64,000 nucleotides of DNA from Cerioporus squamosus (taxonomy: Eukaryota > Basidiomycota > Agaricomycetes > Polyporales > Polyporaceae), in the NCBI GenBank assembly GCA_022592435.1, contig JABYQS010000015.1:1-64000 (forward strand). The letters are read 5' to 3'. Shown here piece by piece: positions 31,869 to 43,105 of the stretch (within the stretch, counting starts at the first letter, position 1; every line of letters starts with the position of its first letter). The notes under the pieces are model-generated. The model was not told where the DNA came from and made no database searches. It saw only the letters and a list, made by a program, of their open reading frames with translations. The translations under genes and the position numbers were made by a program.

Positions 31869-33429
31869 ATGGACGCTCCCCCGCACAAGAAGCAAAAGGT
31901 CTCCGACTATGTCGAAGCCAAGCCAGCCGCATGGACAGACTCCGACGACACCAACCTCGAGGTCTCCCTTGCCACCGACAAGCGACGACGCAAACTACGC
32001 GATGAGCTCCTCGAGGACACCGTAGATGGGCGCGACTATGAACGTCGTCTGCGACGGCAATTCGAGAAAATTAACCCCACACCCGAGTGGGCCACCAACG
32101 CTCGCAGTCGCATCCGCGGAACAGCCGCAGGAAAGCGTCCGCGGACGTCCACCGACTCGGAGGCGGAAGAAGAGGACGAGGATGATGCGGTCGGACTGAA
32201 CAGCCTTCTTGCGGGAACCGGGTCTGTCGTAGCGCAACGACGTGCGAAGGTCCTTGCTCAGGGCACCCTGTCCATTGAACGACTACGCGACGCGAACCTC
32301 TCCGCCAAGGCTGAAGGTGAGGTCAAGGTCGTACAATTCCATCCTTCCCCTCAAGTACCCATCCTCCTGGTTGCGAGCTCGGATAGGCGTTTGAGACTGT
32401 TCAATGTACGATAAACCCATCCCCTTCCTCGTCTGTAAGACTGACTTTCTCCAGGTCGACGGACACACCAACCCTCACCTCCAAACTCTCCACGTCCCTT
32501 CTCTCCCATTCACGAATGCCATGTTCCATCCTGGCGGAACATCTGTCCTTCTCACCGGTCCAAGGCCGTTCTACTACACGTACGACCTGCAAACAGGCAC
32601 GACACAACGCTCACCGCGCGGTCTATGGGGCACCACCTTCGCAAATACGCCTCAAGCTGCCCAGGACGGCAGCATGGAGATTTGCCAGTTCGATCAGACA
32701 GGTTCTGTCCTCGCCGTGGCTGGGCGTCGAGGGCAGGTGCATCTAGTCGATTGGCGTGCAGGAGGCGGCCAGGTCGTAGGGAGCGTCAAGATGAATTCTG
32801 GTGCAAAATCGCTTTGGTGGTCAGGGGAAGAGCTCATGACGCTTGGCGAAGACTCGGAGGTGTATGTGTGGGATGTTGGCCAACGTCGATGCATCCGACG
32901 GTGGAAGGACGAGGGCGGCTATGGCAGTCAAGTATTGGCGGGCGACCGACAAGGGAAGCACCTTGCCATCGGGTAAGTGCTCTCATCCTTCACCACAAGG
33001 TATCTGTCTAAGCGTTGCGAAGGTCGAAAGTCGGCTTCGTGAACGTGTACGGTTCGGATGCGGTAGGCTCTAGCCATGACGGCAAGCCGAAAGCGTTGAA
33101 AGCTCTTGGCAATCTGACGACTTCCATAACCTCGTTACGGTTTAACCACGACTCTCAATTGCTTGCTATCGCGAGTAACGTGAAGAAGGATCAAATGCGT
33201 TTGGTGCGTAGTTGCTCCATCCTGCCCCCTGGCTGGTCCATACTGATCTCCTGCGCTATATCAGATCCATATGCCCTCCCTCACCGCTTTCTCCAACTGG
33301 CCCACGTCGAGTACGCCGCTCGGCCACGTCACGAGCGTGGACTTCTCAGCAGGGAGCGAGTATGTGGCGGTAGGGAACAACCGGGGACGGGTGTTGCTGT
33401 ACCACCTGCGTGACTTTAGCGCGTTGTAG
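31869..33429 (+). CDS. UTP18: U3 snoRNP WD40 protein Utp18, 466 aa
   Basis: CDS 31869-32405, 32455-32972, 33023-33203 and 33265-33429; 1401 nt, no frame break. Utp18 is part of the small-subunit processome that cleaves pre-18S rRNA in the nucleolus. The N-terminal 150 residues are charged, with a KKQKV nuclear signal, TPEWA and an acidic tract. WD40 repeats follow, with the diagnostic VKVVQFHPSPQVPILLVASS, DRRLRLFNVDGHTNP, NAMFHPGG, GPRPFYYTYDLQTG, DSEVYVWDVGQRRC and the end GRVLLYHLRDFSAL. Its length is shorter than the yeast protein (594 aa), mainly in the N-terminus. Start: the ATG at 31869 gives the basic MDAPPHKKQK; an in-frame ATG at 31749 is possible but lies in the divergent promoter. 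Confidence 0.92.
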
Positions 33430-33484
33430 GCTGTTCTCGGATTCGGAGGGCCTTTGTGCCATTGCTCAAGACATGATCAGTGGT

Positions 33485-34414
33485 TCATGACCCTCTCGGC
33501 AGCTTGACTTGGAATGTGCCTGCGCGATAGTTAGCCCGACCCGTAGACATTGCCTGGAGTTCTGAACGTACACTGCGGGAGAGCCGTGATCTCGGGAGTA
33601 ACGGTTGCTTGGAACCCAAGTCTCGTTAGTGCACCGCGGATTATCCCTGCGGGCATTGCAGCATACTGCTCGCGAAGTCGTCAGCCATTAACCAACAAGT
33701 AACCGTCATCTGGCCTACCACTTTCGCTCTGCGAAGTGATTCTGCTCGACCTTCCCAACCTGAGATCCGGGTAAGCGGTTTGAAAGCATTGTCCTGGAGG
33801 ACGTATACGCCCTGATACTAAATGAGAGACAGCTTAAGGTCAAGAGGACAGGGAACATACTCGGTGATTAGTTCTGAGGTTATCAACCTGCTTCTCCCAG
33901 CACGCACTCCAGAGGTCCTTGCAGATGAACTTGATAGCGTCGAGGGTATCCGCGAAGAGCCCTCGGTCATGGCACAAGCTTGCATATAGTGTGGGCTCCT
34001 GATACGCAGAAACCGAGAGATCACATACCGTTCAGCCATGTTGGCCCCGACATGCATACCCATGGCCTCCAGCCGGGCGCGCAGCTCCTCGTCCTCGTCC
34101 TTGCCATCCTTGAATATGGAATCCCGCGAGCCGTCGCTCGCATGAGATTGGCGCAGCTGGCTTCCCTTGAGAGCGGGAGGAACGGTAGCTGGTGAAGGCA
34201 TGAGACCGGCCTCGATCATCTCCTGCTCGACCTTCTTTGCTCGAGCGGTCGCGACTGCCGAGGAGGCGCGGAGGGTGTTAACCATCTCGATGACGAAGTA
34301 GTCCATGGCTGCGCCGTCGACATAGCGGGGAGGCGGGTCAGCGACGGCAGCGAGAGAAGGGACGGCTGAGCTGGGTCGGTTGGCTGGGTTCTGGAACGAG
34401 TTGCGGGAGGACAT
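33485..34414 (-). CDS. TRS33: TRAPP complex subunit Trs33/TRAPPC6, 240 aa
   Basis: CDS on the minus strand: 34029-34414, 33861-33978, 33722-33811, 33572-33665, 33485-33519; 723 nt, in frame throughout, introns 49-56 bp. Trs33 is a core subunit of the TRAPP vesicle-tethering complexes that activate Rab GTPases at the Golgi. The first 40 residues are low complexity. Then come YVDGAAMDYFVIEMVNTL, an insert of about 60 charged residues, and the conserved GLFADTLDAIKFICKDLW, CWEKQVDNLRTNHRGVYVLQD, FKPLTRISG and AMPAGIIRGALTRLGFQATV, ending QCTFQVKLPRGS. These match the Bet3/Trs33 fold. Divergent from UBR1, with 143 bp between starts. Confidence 0.92.
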
Positions 34415-34557
34415 GGCGGCGATGGTGGCTGCAGCTGGCCAAGTACAGAGCCGCCCAGGGAGGATGACGCGCGCGACGCGTCTCGCGGTCTGTCAGCCAC
34501 TCTCTCCCTTGTCCTCGTCCTCCGTCGCGCTCAGCCCGTCGGCCGTCGCTGGTCACG

Positions 34558-37500
34558 ATGAGCAGCCTCTCCTCTTTCTTTCCTTCACGCTTCCTGGGCT
34601 CCATGCATTCCAATCCCCGCGATCGACAGACGGATCCTCTCTCCCGTCTCAGGTTCACACTCGAGACAATGCCTGGCTCCCGCAAGTACAACTTCACGAC
34701 AGCCACACGCGCAGAGATTCTCGCAGAGCTTTACGACGCATTCTGGGGCCCGTACGCCCACCTCTTCTTGCCAAACTCCAACTCCAGCCTTCCCCTCCAT
34801 GCCACCCTCAGCGAGGTGCAAGCCAGCGCAGGCCAACTCAAGGAGAACCAGGTCTTGCCCGGTCGGCCATGTGGCCACATCTTCAAGAAGGGAGAGAGCT
34901 GCTTCCGCTGCAAGTACGTGTTTGTCTACTTGTAGCACCGTCAGATGATATTGAATGGTGGGCTCCAGGGACTGCGCGCTCGATGACAGCTGCGTCCTAT
35001 GTTCGCGCTGTTTCGAGGCCACCGATCACACAGACCACAATGTCAGCTTCTTCATTGCACAGCAGTCCGGAGGGTGCTGCGACTGCGGGGACGTTGAGGC
35101 ATGGCGACACCCCATTGATTGTCCCTACCATCCCTACACTCCCGAGACCGCCGAGTACATCTCCGCGTTTGAGGCCAGGACTCTTCTCAACACTCCAAGG
35201 GCTCATCCGAAGACCCTGACAGGTCAGGATATCCCGCCAGTCAAGAACTATCCTTATCGCGCCTCCGTCCCCACCGAACTCCGGGAGAGCATCGCTAGGA
35301 CGATTGGATATGCTCTCGACTTCGTCCTTGACACCTTGGATTCCTCCCCAGACGAGACCATTGTCCCCGTGAGCGATCAGGATCTGCGCTCGCAACCCTC
35401 CGGCGACCCGCTCATGCATGACCTCTTCGCGGTTGTGCTGTGGAATGACGACAAGCACTCGGTCGAAGAGGTTATCGACCTGTTGCACGATATTACTAAT
35501 CGGCCGCGGGATGAGGCTTCCCTGGTGGTTGACCGCATAGACGAGCAAGGCCGTGAAATCATTGAAATGTCCACCAATACCGCCCGTCTGTTGGAGATCG
35601 CTCAGACCATAGCGCAGATAGACTTGGGTGTCACCGTTCGTCGAGCGTACGACACCTTCCGCGAACAGGTCTCCGCGGTCATCATCGAGTGGTTGTTGGA
35701 CCTCACACGGAGTAGACTGAGCACAGATGCCCTGGTCTTGCGGGAGATCCTGGCCCAGGAGCTTTTGACGCAACGGAGGAACTCGTCCGTGCTCTCGGCA
35801 GCCGATCAGAGCCGGTTGCCTCCGACAGACATTCCTGACGCCACCCGACTGGATTGGTTGTTCTTGTACCACGCTCGTCTTTGGAAGAAACCCCGTTTGA
35901 ACCTGAAGGAGATATATGCTTCTCTCCTCACTCTCGGCCACGAGCACAAGCTAGCGATCGGTAAGCGACATTATATGCACGATGAGCGTTTCCAACATCT
36001 TTGTTTCAGCATCTCACTTCGCAAGCGTGTACCACCGTATCATCGACGCCTACCTGCTCACTGATCGGGAGGCGGAGACTTCCATCAAGTACTTCGCGCT
36101 CCAGCTCTTCACGGTTCCCTCCGTCGCACTCTACATCGTCCGTCATCACAATATTGTATCACGGCTCCTTGCTATCATCGCTGCATTCTTCACGAACCAG
36201 ATTCAGGACAAACGCATCACCTATCCTCCGAACCCCGATGCGGAGATCGATGTGGACACATTCCCGTTCAAGTCGAAGCGGTTCATGCCTGTCTTCAGCG
36301 ACTTGCGGTATCTCTGCCATAACGAACCCGTCCAACAGCTCATCGCGCACAACCGCGAGTTCATCACCCAGTTCGCGAAGACGTGCCAAATCTTCATGTG
36401 TATCAACCCCAACAAACGCGCTGCCTCGAGCCACGTCGAGTACGAGACGGACGCGTGGATTAGCGTCTTCAACGTGACGCTCTCGTTGTCTCGGGTCATC
36501 AAGGTATACGGAGAAGCGTACTCCAAAGCGACCGTTGGAGACCTCGTCGCCGCCATCAGCACTGTCATGCATCACATCCTCATGTGCATCACCGTGGTCG
36601 ACGACCGTCGCGACATGTCCCGTTTCCCTCCTGTCAATTTCCACGAGGTGGTCTATGGAGAGACGACGTACAAGATCATCAACTTCGATGTCATGGACGG
36701 CTCGATCAGTTTCCACCATTCGCTTCAATGGCTGCTTGCGGAGCTCTTCAAGCACGTTGACATCCTGGATGAATCGTCCCTGCAGACGATGGGCCTCCGT
36801 AGTCTGAGAGACGTCTGTCTGAACAAAGCTAGCGAGGAGGCGATGCTTACCATCATCGACTACCCCTTGCGAGGTATGTACAGACTTCATGTGAGCGACT
36901 GTGCGCTAACCCAGCCGTTTAGTGCTCGCCATGATTGCTCAGATCCGCACGGGTCTATGGGTTCGCAACGGATTCGCCATCCGGGGTCAGCTCTTGCACT
37001 ACCGTGACTTCATGCTGCGAGAGCTCTGCTATGACCAGGATCTCTTCATCCTCCAAACCGCTCTGGTGGTACTCGATCCGAACACGGTCATCGTCAGTAT
37101 GCTCGACCGCTTCCAGCTCCTCGGCTACTTCTCCGGCGCCACTCTGCACCCTTCGTATGATACTTCCCACCTCTCCGGCATGGTTGAGGAGTTCCTGTAC
37201 GTTCTCGTCACGGTCCTCACGGAGACCGCCAGCGCGACCAAGATGCCTTTGCCTGTCGCGATACGGAGAGAGATCGTCCACGCGCTTGCTGTCGGCCCAT
37301 GCACCTTCACCGACCTCGTTAAACGAGTCGCTGAGCGGATGGTGGACGACGTCTGCTTCGAACGCGTGCTCAAGGAGGTCGCTAACTTCAAGCCTCCGGA
37401 GTCGACCGCTGACTTCGGAACGTACGAGCTGAAAGACGAGGCGTTTGACGAGGTCAACCCCTTCTTCTACCACTACACGCGCAACAAGCGCGAGGAGGTC

Positions 37501-40285
37501 GAGGTTGTATTGCGTAACCGTCTGAAGAAGAAGACCGGCGTCCAGGATCCCGTCATCATCCCCCGACCCCTCAACATCACGAAAGGCCCCTTCACTGCCT
37601 TGTCTTCCGCTTATGAGTCGGAAGTCCTCGTCCAGATCTTCTTTTACGGGATCTACAACATCCTCACTATCACCGACGCCAGCGGAGCCGCTCCCCCTTC
37701 TGCCGAGGCGATCCTGGATCAGGTGCTCCAATTGACAATGGTCGCCGCTGTCGAACGACCACAGGTCTTCAGCGGTCTCGCAGTCTACAAGATTCACGAA
37801 GAAGGAAAGAATCTGGTCGACATTCTCTGCATCTTCGAGCACCACGAGAAGTACCCGACGTACAAAGCTCGTGTTCAGTGGGCACTCGATCAAATCACCG
37901 TGCATCAGCCAGACGAGGTGAAGAGCCGCCGTCGGGTTCCAGATGCTTCACAGGCGGACGTAGAAGACCCCAACGAGGCAAAGAAGCGCGCCGCCAAGGC
38001 CAGAAAGGAGGCCATCATGCGTCAGATGAAGGAGCAGCAGGCCAGCTTCGCAGTCAACTTTGAGGACATCGACGACGAAGACGATGAGCTGACCGACACT
38101 CCGGAGGAGCCCGTCTCGTACGGCACTTGCATCGTCTGTCAAGAGGAGCTCAATAACTCCAAGTCATTCGGTTCGCTCGGTTTCATCCAACCTAGCCGTC
38201 ACCTCCGCCGGCATCCCGACGGGCATCAGTCGTACACGAACGAGGCCCTGACCTGCCCGGAGTCTTTAGACCGTGCCATGACGGTGCCGCACGAAACCAC
38301 CTTCCCCCCCTCGAACGAGGAGATCAAGGCCGCGAAGCGGGTGCATGCGACGAACTTCGACGCCTTCCCTTCGCAGTTCACTCTCTTTGGACTACACGGG
38401 TCGATATGCAGCCACATGATGCACCTCGACTGCTTCACCGTCTACAGTGGGTCCATTCGTCAGCGCCATCGCAACCAGGCCACGCGGAACCATCCAGAGA
38501 GCATCCCGCGCAAGGAGTACATTTGTCCACTCTGCAAGAGTCTCGGGAACGTAATCCTACCCGTCGTGGCGTCGAAACCTCCCGAGCTCAACTCAGTTCC
38601 CTTCCCCGACTGGGTTCGCGCAGCGGGGATCAGCATCCTGAAGTCGAAACCGGATCCTGTACTCGAGTCGCTGCAGTTTCGTACCGGAACCGGAGAGTTC
38701 GTCTTCTGGACGGCCCAAGACTCCGCGTACCAGTCCCATCTAAGGGTCTTGGACCGGCCTGACAGCACCGAGTTGCACAAGATGGTCGACACGGTCATGG
38801 TGGTGGCGAAGAACATCTCACAGCAGTCCAGACATCTGAGGGAACGGTCCGAGCCCGACCCGGGGGAACGTGGGGCTGGGATGTATCTACCCGAAGAGCT
38901 GGTCGGCTATACGGTGTCCGCCCTTGAGGTCGCACTTCGTGGACAGGGCGCCCCAGGGAAGACTGTTGCTGACAACGTTACGGACTCGCAGTACCGTATG
39001 TTGCGCGGCCTTCTGACGTGCTTGACGAAGCTCGTGTCGCTGAACTTCAAAGGACGGCCCGATGAAGGTCGGGAGGCCGTTCGGCAAGCCATTATCAAGC
39101 GACTGCTGCCTGAATGGAGTCGCACTTCGTTCACATCCTTTTCCCACCCCCTCCTACTCCGCGATCCCTTCACTATTCTGATCGAGACCGCCGCCGTTGC
39201 GCCAGAGATGCTCAAGCACGTCCTCATCCTCACCTACTACGCCCATCTTGCCCGTACGGTCGTCGGGCTCGTATACATCCTCAACAAGAGTCGGAACAAC
39301 CAAGCTATTGAGACTCGCAGATATGACGACATCTTCGGCGACACACGAATATTCTTCATGTCCATCGTTCGCCATTCGCCCATTTTCGAACAAGCCGCGG
39401 ACGCCGTCTTTCAGTCATTTGGAGAACCGCGTATCAGCCAATTCCTCTATACATTCACCCTCCCCTTCCTGCGCCGTGCCCTTATCCTCTGCCGCGCGGC
39501 CCTCCCGAATGTGTTCCCCGTCCCTCCAGAGCTTGATGCTGACATGTGCGAGTACCGCCGTCTGCTGAAGATTCTGGAGATCCCGCCTCTGGCTGAACTT
39601 CCGAACCACGACACCATCCAGAATGCATTGTCAGGATGGTGCGCGCACTACGGCCACTCCCAGGCCGCGTCTCAACTCAATTGTGGCGTCATGCTGGAAT
39701 ATCCGCTCGTATACCGCCTTGCACAGCTGCCCCTTGTGCTCGACCACCTGTATCTCGACCAAGACAAGACGATGGTATGCCCGCGATGCGACACGGTCCC
39801 ACTCGACGCGGCAATATGTCTGTTCTGTGGGACTACTTGCTGCTTCCAGAGTCACTGCTGCGTGGATCTGGAGAATCAAGCTCGCGGCGAGTGCAACATG
39901 CACACACGAGAGTAAGTCGTCCTGGAGCCACCTGTCCACTCAAGCATACTCATCATGGCTTCTTAGGTGTGCGGGGCCTATCGGCCTCTATTTCCTGGTC
40001 AAACGCTGTTCTTTGCTGTATCTGTATGCCAACAACGGTGCCTTTGGCCAGTCACCTTACCTGGACGTCCACGGAGAGGTCGATGTATCCATGAGGTACG
40101 TTGTCGGGTTGCATGCAGCAATGTGTAAGCGCTGATCGCGTTTCTCTAGACGTGGAAGACGACAATATCTACACCATGCTCGATGGGAAGAAGTACATAA
40201 GATCTGGCTGAACCACGGAATCCCTACACTCATCGCGCGGCGGCTGGAAGGCACCGTGGACAACGGCGGATGGGAAACACTCTGA
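34558..40285 (+). CDS. UBR1: N-recognin E3 ubiquitin ligase Ubr1, 1821 aa
   Basis: CDS 34558-34913, 34969-35960, 36010-36873, 36923-39911, 39967-40095, 40150-40285; 5466 nt, no frame break. Ubr1 recognises N-degrons and ubiquitinates them with an E2 in cytosol and nucleus. A UBR zinc box lies at about residues 100-173 (PCGHIFKKGESCFRCKDC ... CCDCGDVEAW ... CPYH). A ClpS-like domain for bulky N-termini follows at about 265-300 (LFAVVLWNDDKHSVEEVIDL). A basic/acidic helix precedes a RING-H2 at about 1139-1272 (CIVCQEEL ... GSICSHMMHLDCF ... YICPLCKSLGN). The C-terminal UBLC zinc region (CPRCDTVPLDAAICLFC to IARRLEG) starts at about 1690. An in-frame start at 34669 would give 1784 residues and is equally plausible. 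Length fits the family. Confidence 0.95.
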
Positions 40286-40847
40286 GGCACGGACTATGGT
40301 TCTGCAGCGGCATCATGGCATTTGATTGAGATCACGACAAGACATTGTAACCTATTAGCAACATTCATATCTGTACACATAGTTTCTCTCCCAGACTTGA
40401 TTGAGTATGGGTCGCCACTACCAAGTTCTCCTTGAGATACTCCATTCGCCGGCCCGGCGCACTGTCGCCTGTGCTGAGTGCTGTCGATCGGGCTCGATCT
40501 GAACTGTTTTAGACGTGACTACCTTAGTGAGGACGGCACCCACAATCAGACTGCCCCACTATGCTCGTCGCCTCAGTGGAATACTGGCAGTAGGCTGATA
40601 CGGTGGCTCAGACGCGGCGTTGCAGCAGTATCACTGCTGTGCCCGGTAATGAATGGTATGTACGCTTATATTCCAGCACAGTATATGGCCGCATGTCCAT
40701 ACGGTACCTCGGTGAACGATGGCAAGATTGAGGTACTTAACCACAAGCGAGCGCCGGTGGCCGCGGCCCGGGGAGTTGTCGCCAGTGCTAGGTCGGAGAG
40801 CGCCTGAAATGAGCCTGAGTGAGCAAGGCACGACGGTCCATGAATGC
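40286..40847. other. Intergenic, no gene seen
   Basis: UBR1 downstream region and upstream part of the broken haem gene. Short reading frames only. No repeat or RNA signal noticed. Confidence 0.5.
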
Positions 40848-42515
40848 ATGACCACTCCCAAGTCCATCACGGTCCTTGGAAGTTGGAGGTGGTATCACCG
40901 GTCTCTCTGCTGCATTCCATCTCTCCCGGCGTCTTCCTGCTTGTTCTGCGGGTCGCGACTCGCACAAATGTCGTGGAGCGCTCTCATACACTAGGAGGCT
41001 GGGTGTGCTCGGAGCGCGTTCGCGTCGAGGATTGGCGTTGACAGAAGGCCGATGTTTTGCTCGAAAGCGAGCCAAGGACTTTGCGCCCAAACTCTAAGGC
41101 AGTATTGGAGCTGGTGTGTGACCGTGGAGGGGCGCTACCTCTCATACGATCATTGACATATTCCACTAGATACACCTTCTTGACCTCGCGCCTTCCGTGC
41201 TCACTGTCTCTCGTAGTGCACCGGCCGCGCGCAATCGCTTTCTACGTTTCCCGGGTGCTGATGGCCTACAGCAATTCCAAACTCCCTCACATCGTTGCTC
41301 ACCTCTCCCTTGACGAGAGTGCTGGTCCCTGCAGTCCTCCAGGATGCTCTTCGGCCAGGTCGAAAAGGTGAGACTACGATTGTCATGAGGTTCCGTTAGC
41401 CTTGAAGCGCAGCTGACAGGATGCTCGACCTTCAGTACTTCATGCGGACTCGTCAGAGGATGAGTCGGTGGATGGGTTCCTGATGCGTCATTTCGGTGCT
41501 GAGTTTGTCCACATGTTTGGCAGCGCTCTTGTGCATGGGATATATGCCGCCGACTCCCACCTCCTGAGCGTACGCGCAGCATTTCCAGTCTTGTGCCAGT
41601 TGGAACAGAGTGGGGATGGTGGTGTCGTTCGTGGCGCTCTGACGGAGATGATGTCCTCCATGCAGAAAGCGGAGCTCAACAAAAGTCAAGCCACGGAACC
41701 GTACCATCTTGGCAAGGTAGCGAACCTCGTGAAAGACGTCAGTGTATACTTATTCCGCGACGGAATGCAGACGCTGATGGACTCGATGGCAATGCGCCTC
41801 GAAGAGTACCCGAACGTAGATCTCCTGCCTGGCGATGACGTGACGAGACTGAGAAAAGTTGATGGTCAATTTGAGGTCGGTATAATCTGTCCCACTAGCA
41901 CAACGGGTAACTGTTGCTTACCCTGATTCCCTCTCCCTGCCGTGTCAGTTAACGACAGCATCCGGGAGGCGTATTACATCGACCCACCTCGTGACTCCAT
42001 TGCCGCTTGTCCAACTCCATCACTTGCTTGAAGACTCGTCCTCACCTCATTCGGAGACTTTCGCCATGCCGCCGCTCCCGCACCTTCTCGCAAACCCTAC
42101 TTCGTCTGCCATCGTCGTCAACCTCGTCTTCCCTCCCTCCGCCACACCCATTCACCCCGACGGCTTCGGATACCTCATTCCTCGCCCTTCCGCTGAATAC
42201 CCCGCATCGTCATTGGGTATGCTCGGCACGGTCTTCGACTCGTCCGCGCTGTCGGAGCAGGATCACTATCCGGGCACGGCTGCAGAAATGGGAGGCAACT
42301 TCACCAAGCTCACGGTCGTGCTTGGAGGCCCCTACGGGAATCGCTCTCCAGCCCCATCCTCGCCACAGTTCCTCTCCGCTCTCATGGATACGCTGCAGAT
42401 GCATCTGGGACGGCGCGAACGACTCCCGCCACCGTGCTTCGTGAGGGTATGCGAGCACCGGGACTGCATTCCTACGCCTACTGTCGGCTATCTCCTACAG
42501 GCTGACAGAGACTAG
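40848..42515 (+). pseudogene. HEM14: Protoporphyrinogen oxidase (HEM14-like), multiply broken
   Basis: The family oxidises protoporphyrinogen IX to protoporphyrin IX in mitochondria with FAD. The N-terminus MTTPKSITVLG should run into GGGITGLSAAFHLSRR (FAD Rossmann motif), but a 7-nt AGTTGGA duplication (40881-40887) shifts frame. A second shift follows before VVERSHTLGGWVCSERVRVED, a TGA stands at 41039-41041, and another shift lies near 41275. Introns survive (for example one ending at about 41169 before IHLLDLAPSVLTVSRSAPAA). From about 41437 onward the sequence is intact (SALVHGIYAADSHLLSVRAA, PLPHLLANPTSSAIVVNLVF, GYLIPRP, DCIPTPTVGY). The frame then stops at 42513-42515 and lacks the final GAGVGGVSVGD-like FAD segment. 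It is an unprocessed pseudogene; a working copy must exist elsewhere. Confidence 0.85.
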
Positions 42516-43105
42516 AATTGTGTTGAACGCGCATTGATTACGGAGATCTTCCCTTAGACCCTTGCGGCCTATGTAGCCTTGGCCAGGCCGCGGAGATAAC
42601 GGCGTACTTACCAATGTCCAAGGGATGCTTCGAATTTTCCATAAGTCTGCTCTCCACCCGGAATGCCGTTTATAAGAGACGACGACGCACTCGTGCTCGA
42701 GGCACCCATGCAAGGACTCGAAGATGTATGTACTGAACAGTGACGGTAATCAGTGAGGCTCAACCTTTGCCGATAATACGAAGCGCTCGGCTGCTGCGCG
42801 CGCTTAGATCGGACTGCGCAACCTTGACCGCGCGGGGGGCAAACTCCTCGCTGAAGACATTTCTCTTTCAGCCCTCGAGCAGCTTGGTTTTGCGGATAGC
42901 CATACGCCGACGCTAGTGTCCGTCACCATCTTGACTATCTTGTCAACTGGAAGGAGAGCCGACCCAACCGCTCCAAGCAACCCCGACATCCGGCGTTTGA
43001 CACGTGCCCCGGGACTCCTTACGGCTTCTGACTTCCTGTCTGCTTGCTCTGGGAGGATCAGTTGAACCGCGACGGTTAACCACCAGGCTTCCTATCTTGA
43101 GCCCG
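42516..43105. other. Intergenic, no gene seen
   Basis: Presumed decayed 3' end of the haem gene and 5' region of the Zn2Cys6 gene. No supported frame or element. Confidence 0.5.

Noticed and set aside
30346..31932. Full 528-codon ORF as the glycosyltransferase
   Set aside because: The first 92 codons have no family match and run into UTP18's 5' end; the last part reads through the intron at 30664-30710 in the wrong frame.
40719..40994. Functional HEM14 using this ORF as first exon
   Set aside because: It leaves the family frame after ITVLG and no splice choice restores the FAD motif, the LGGWV block and the later exons together.
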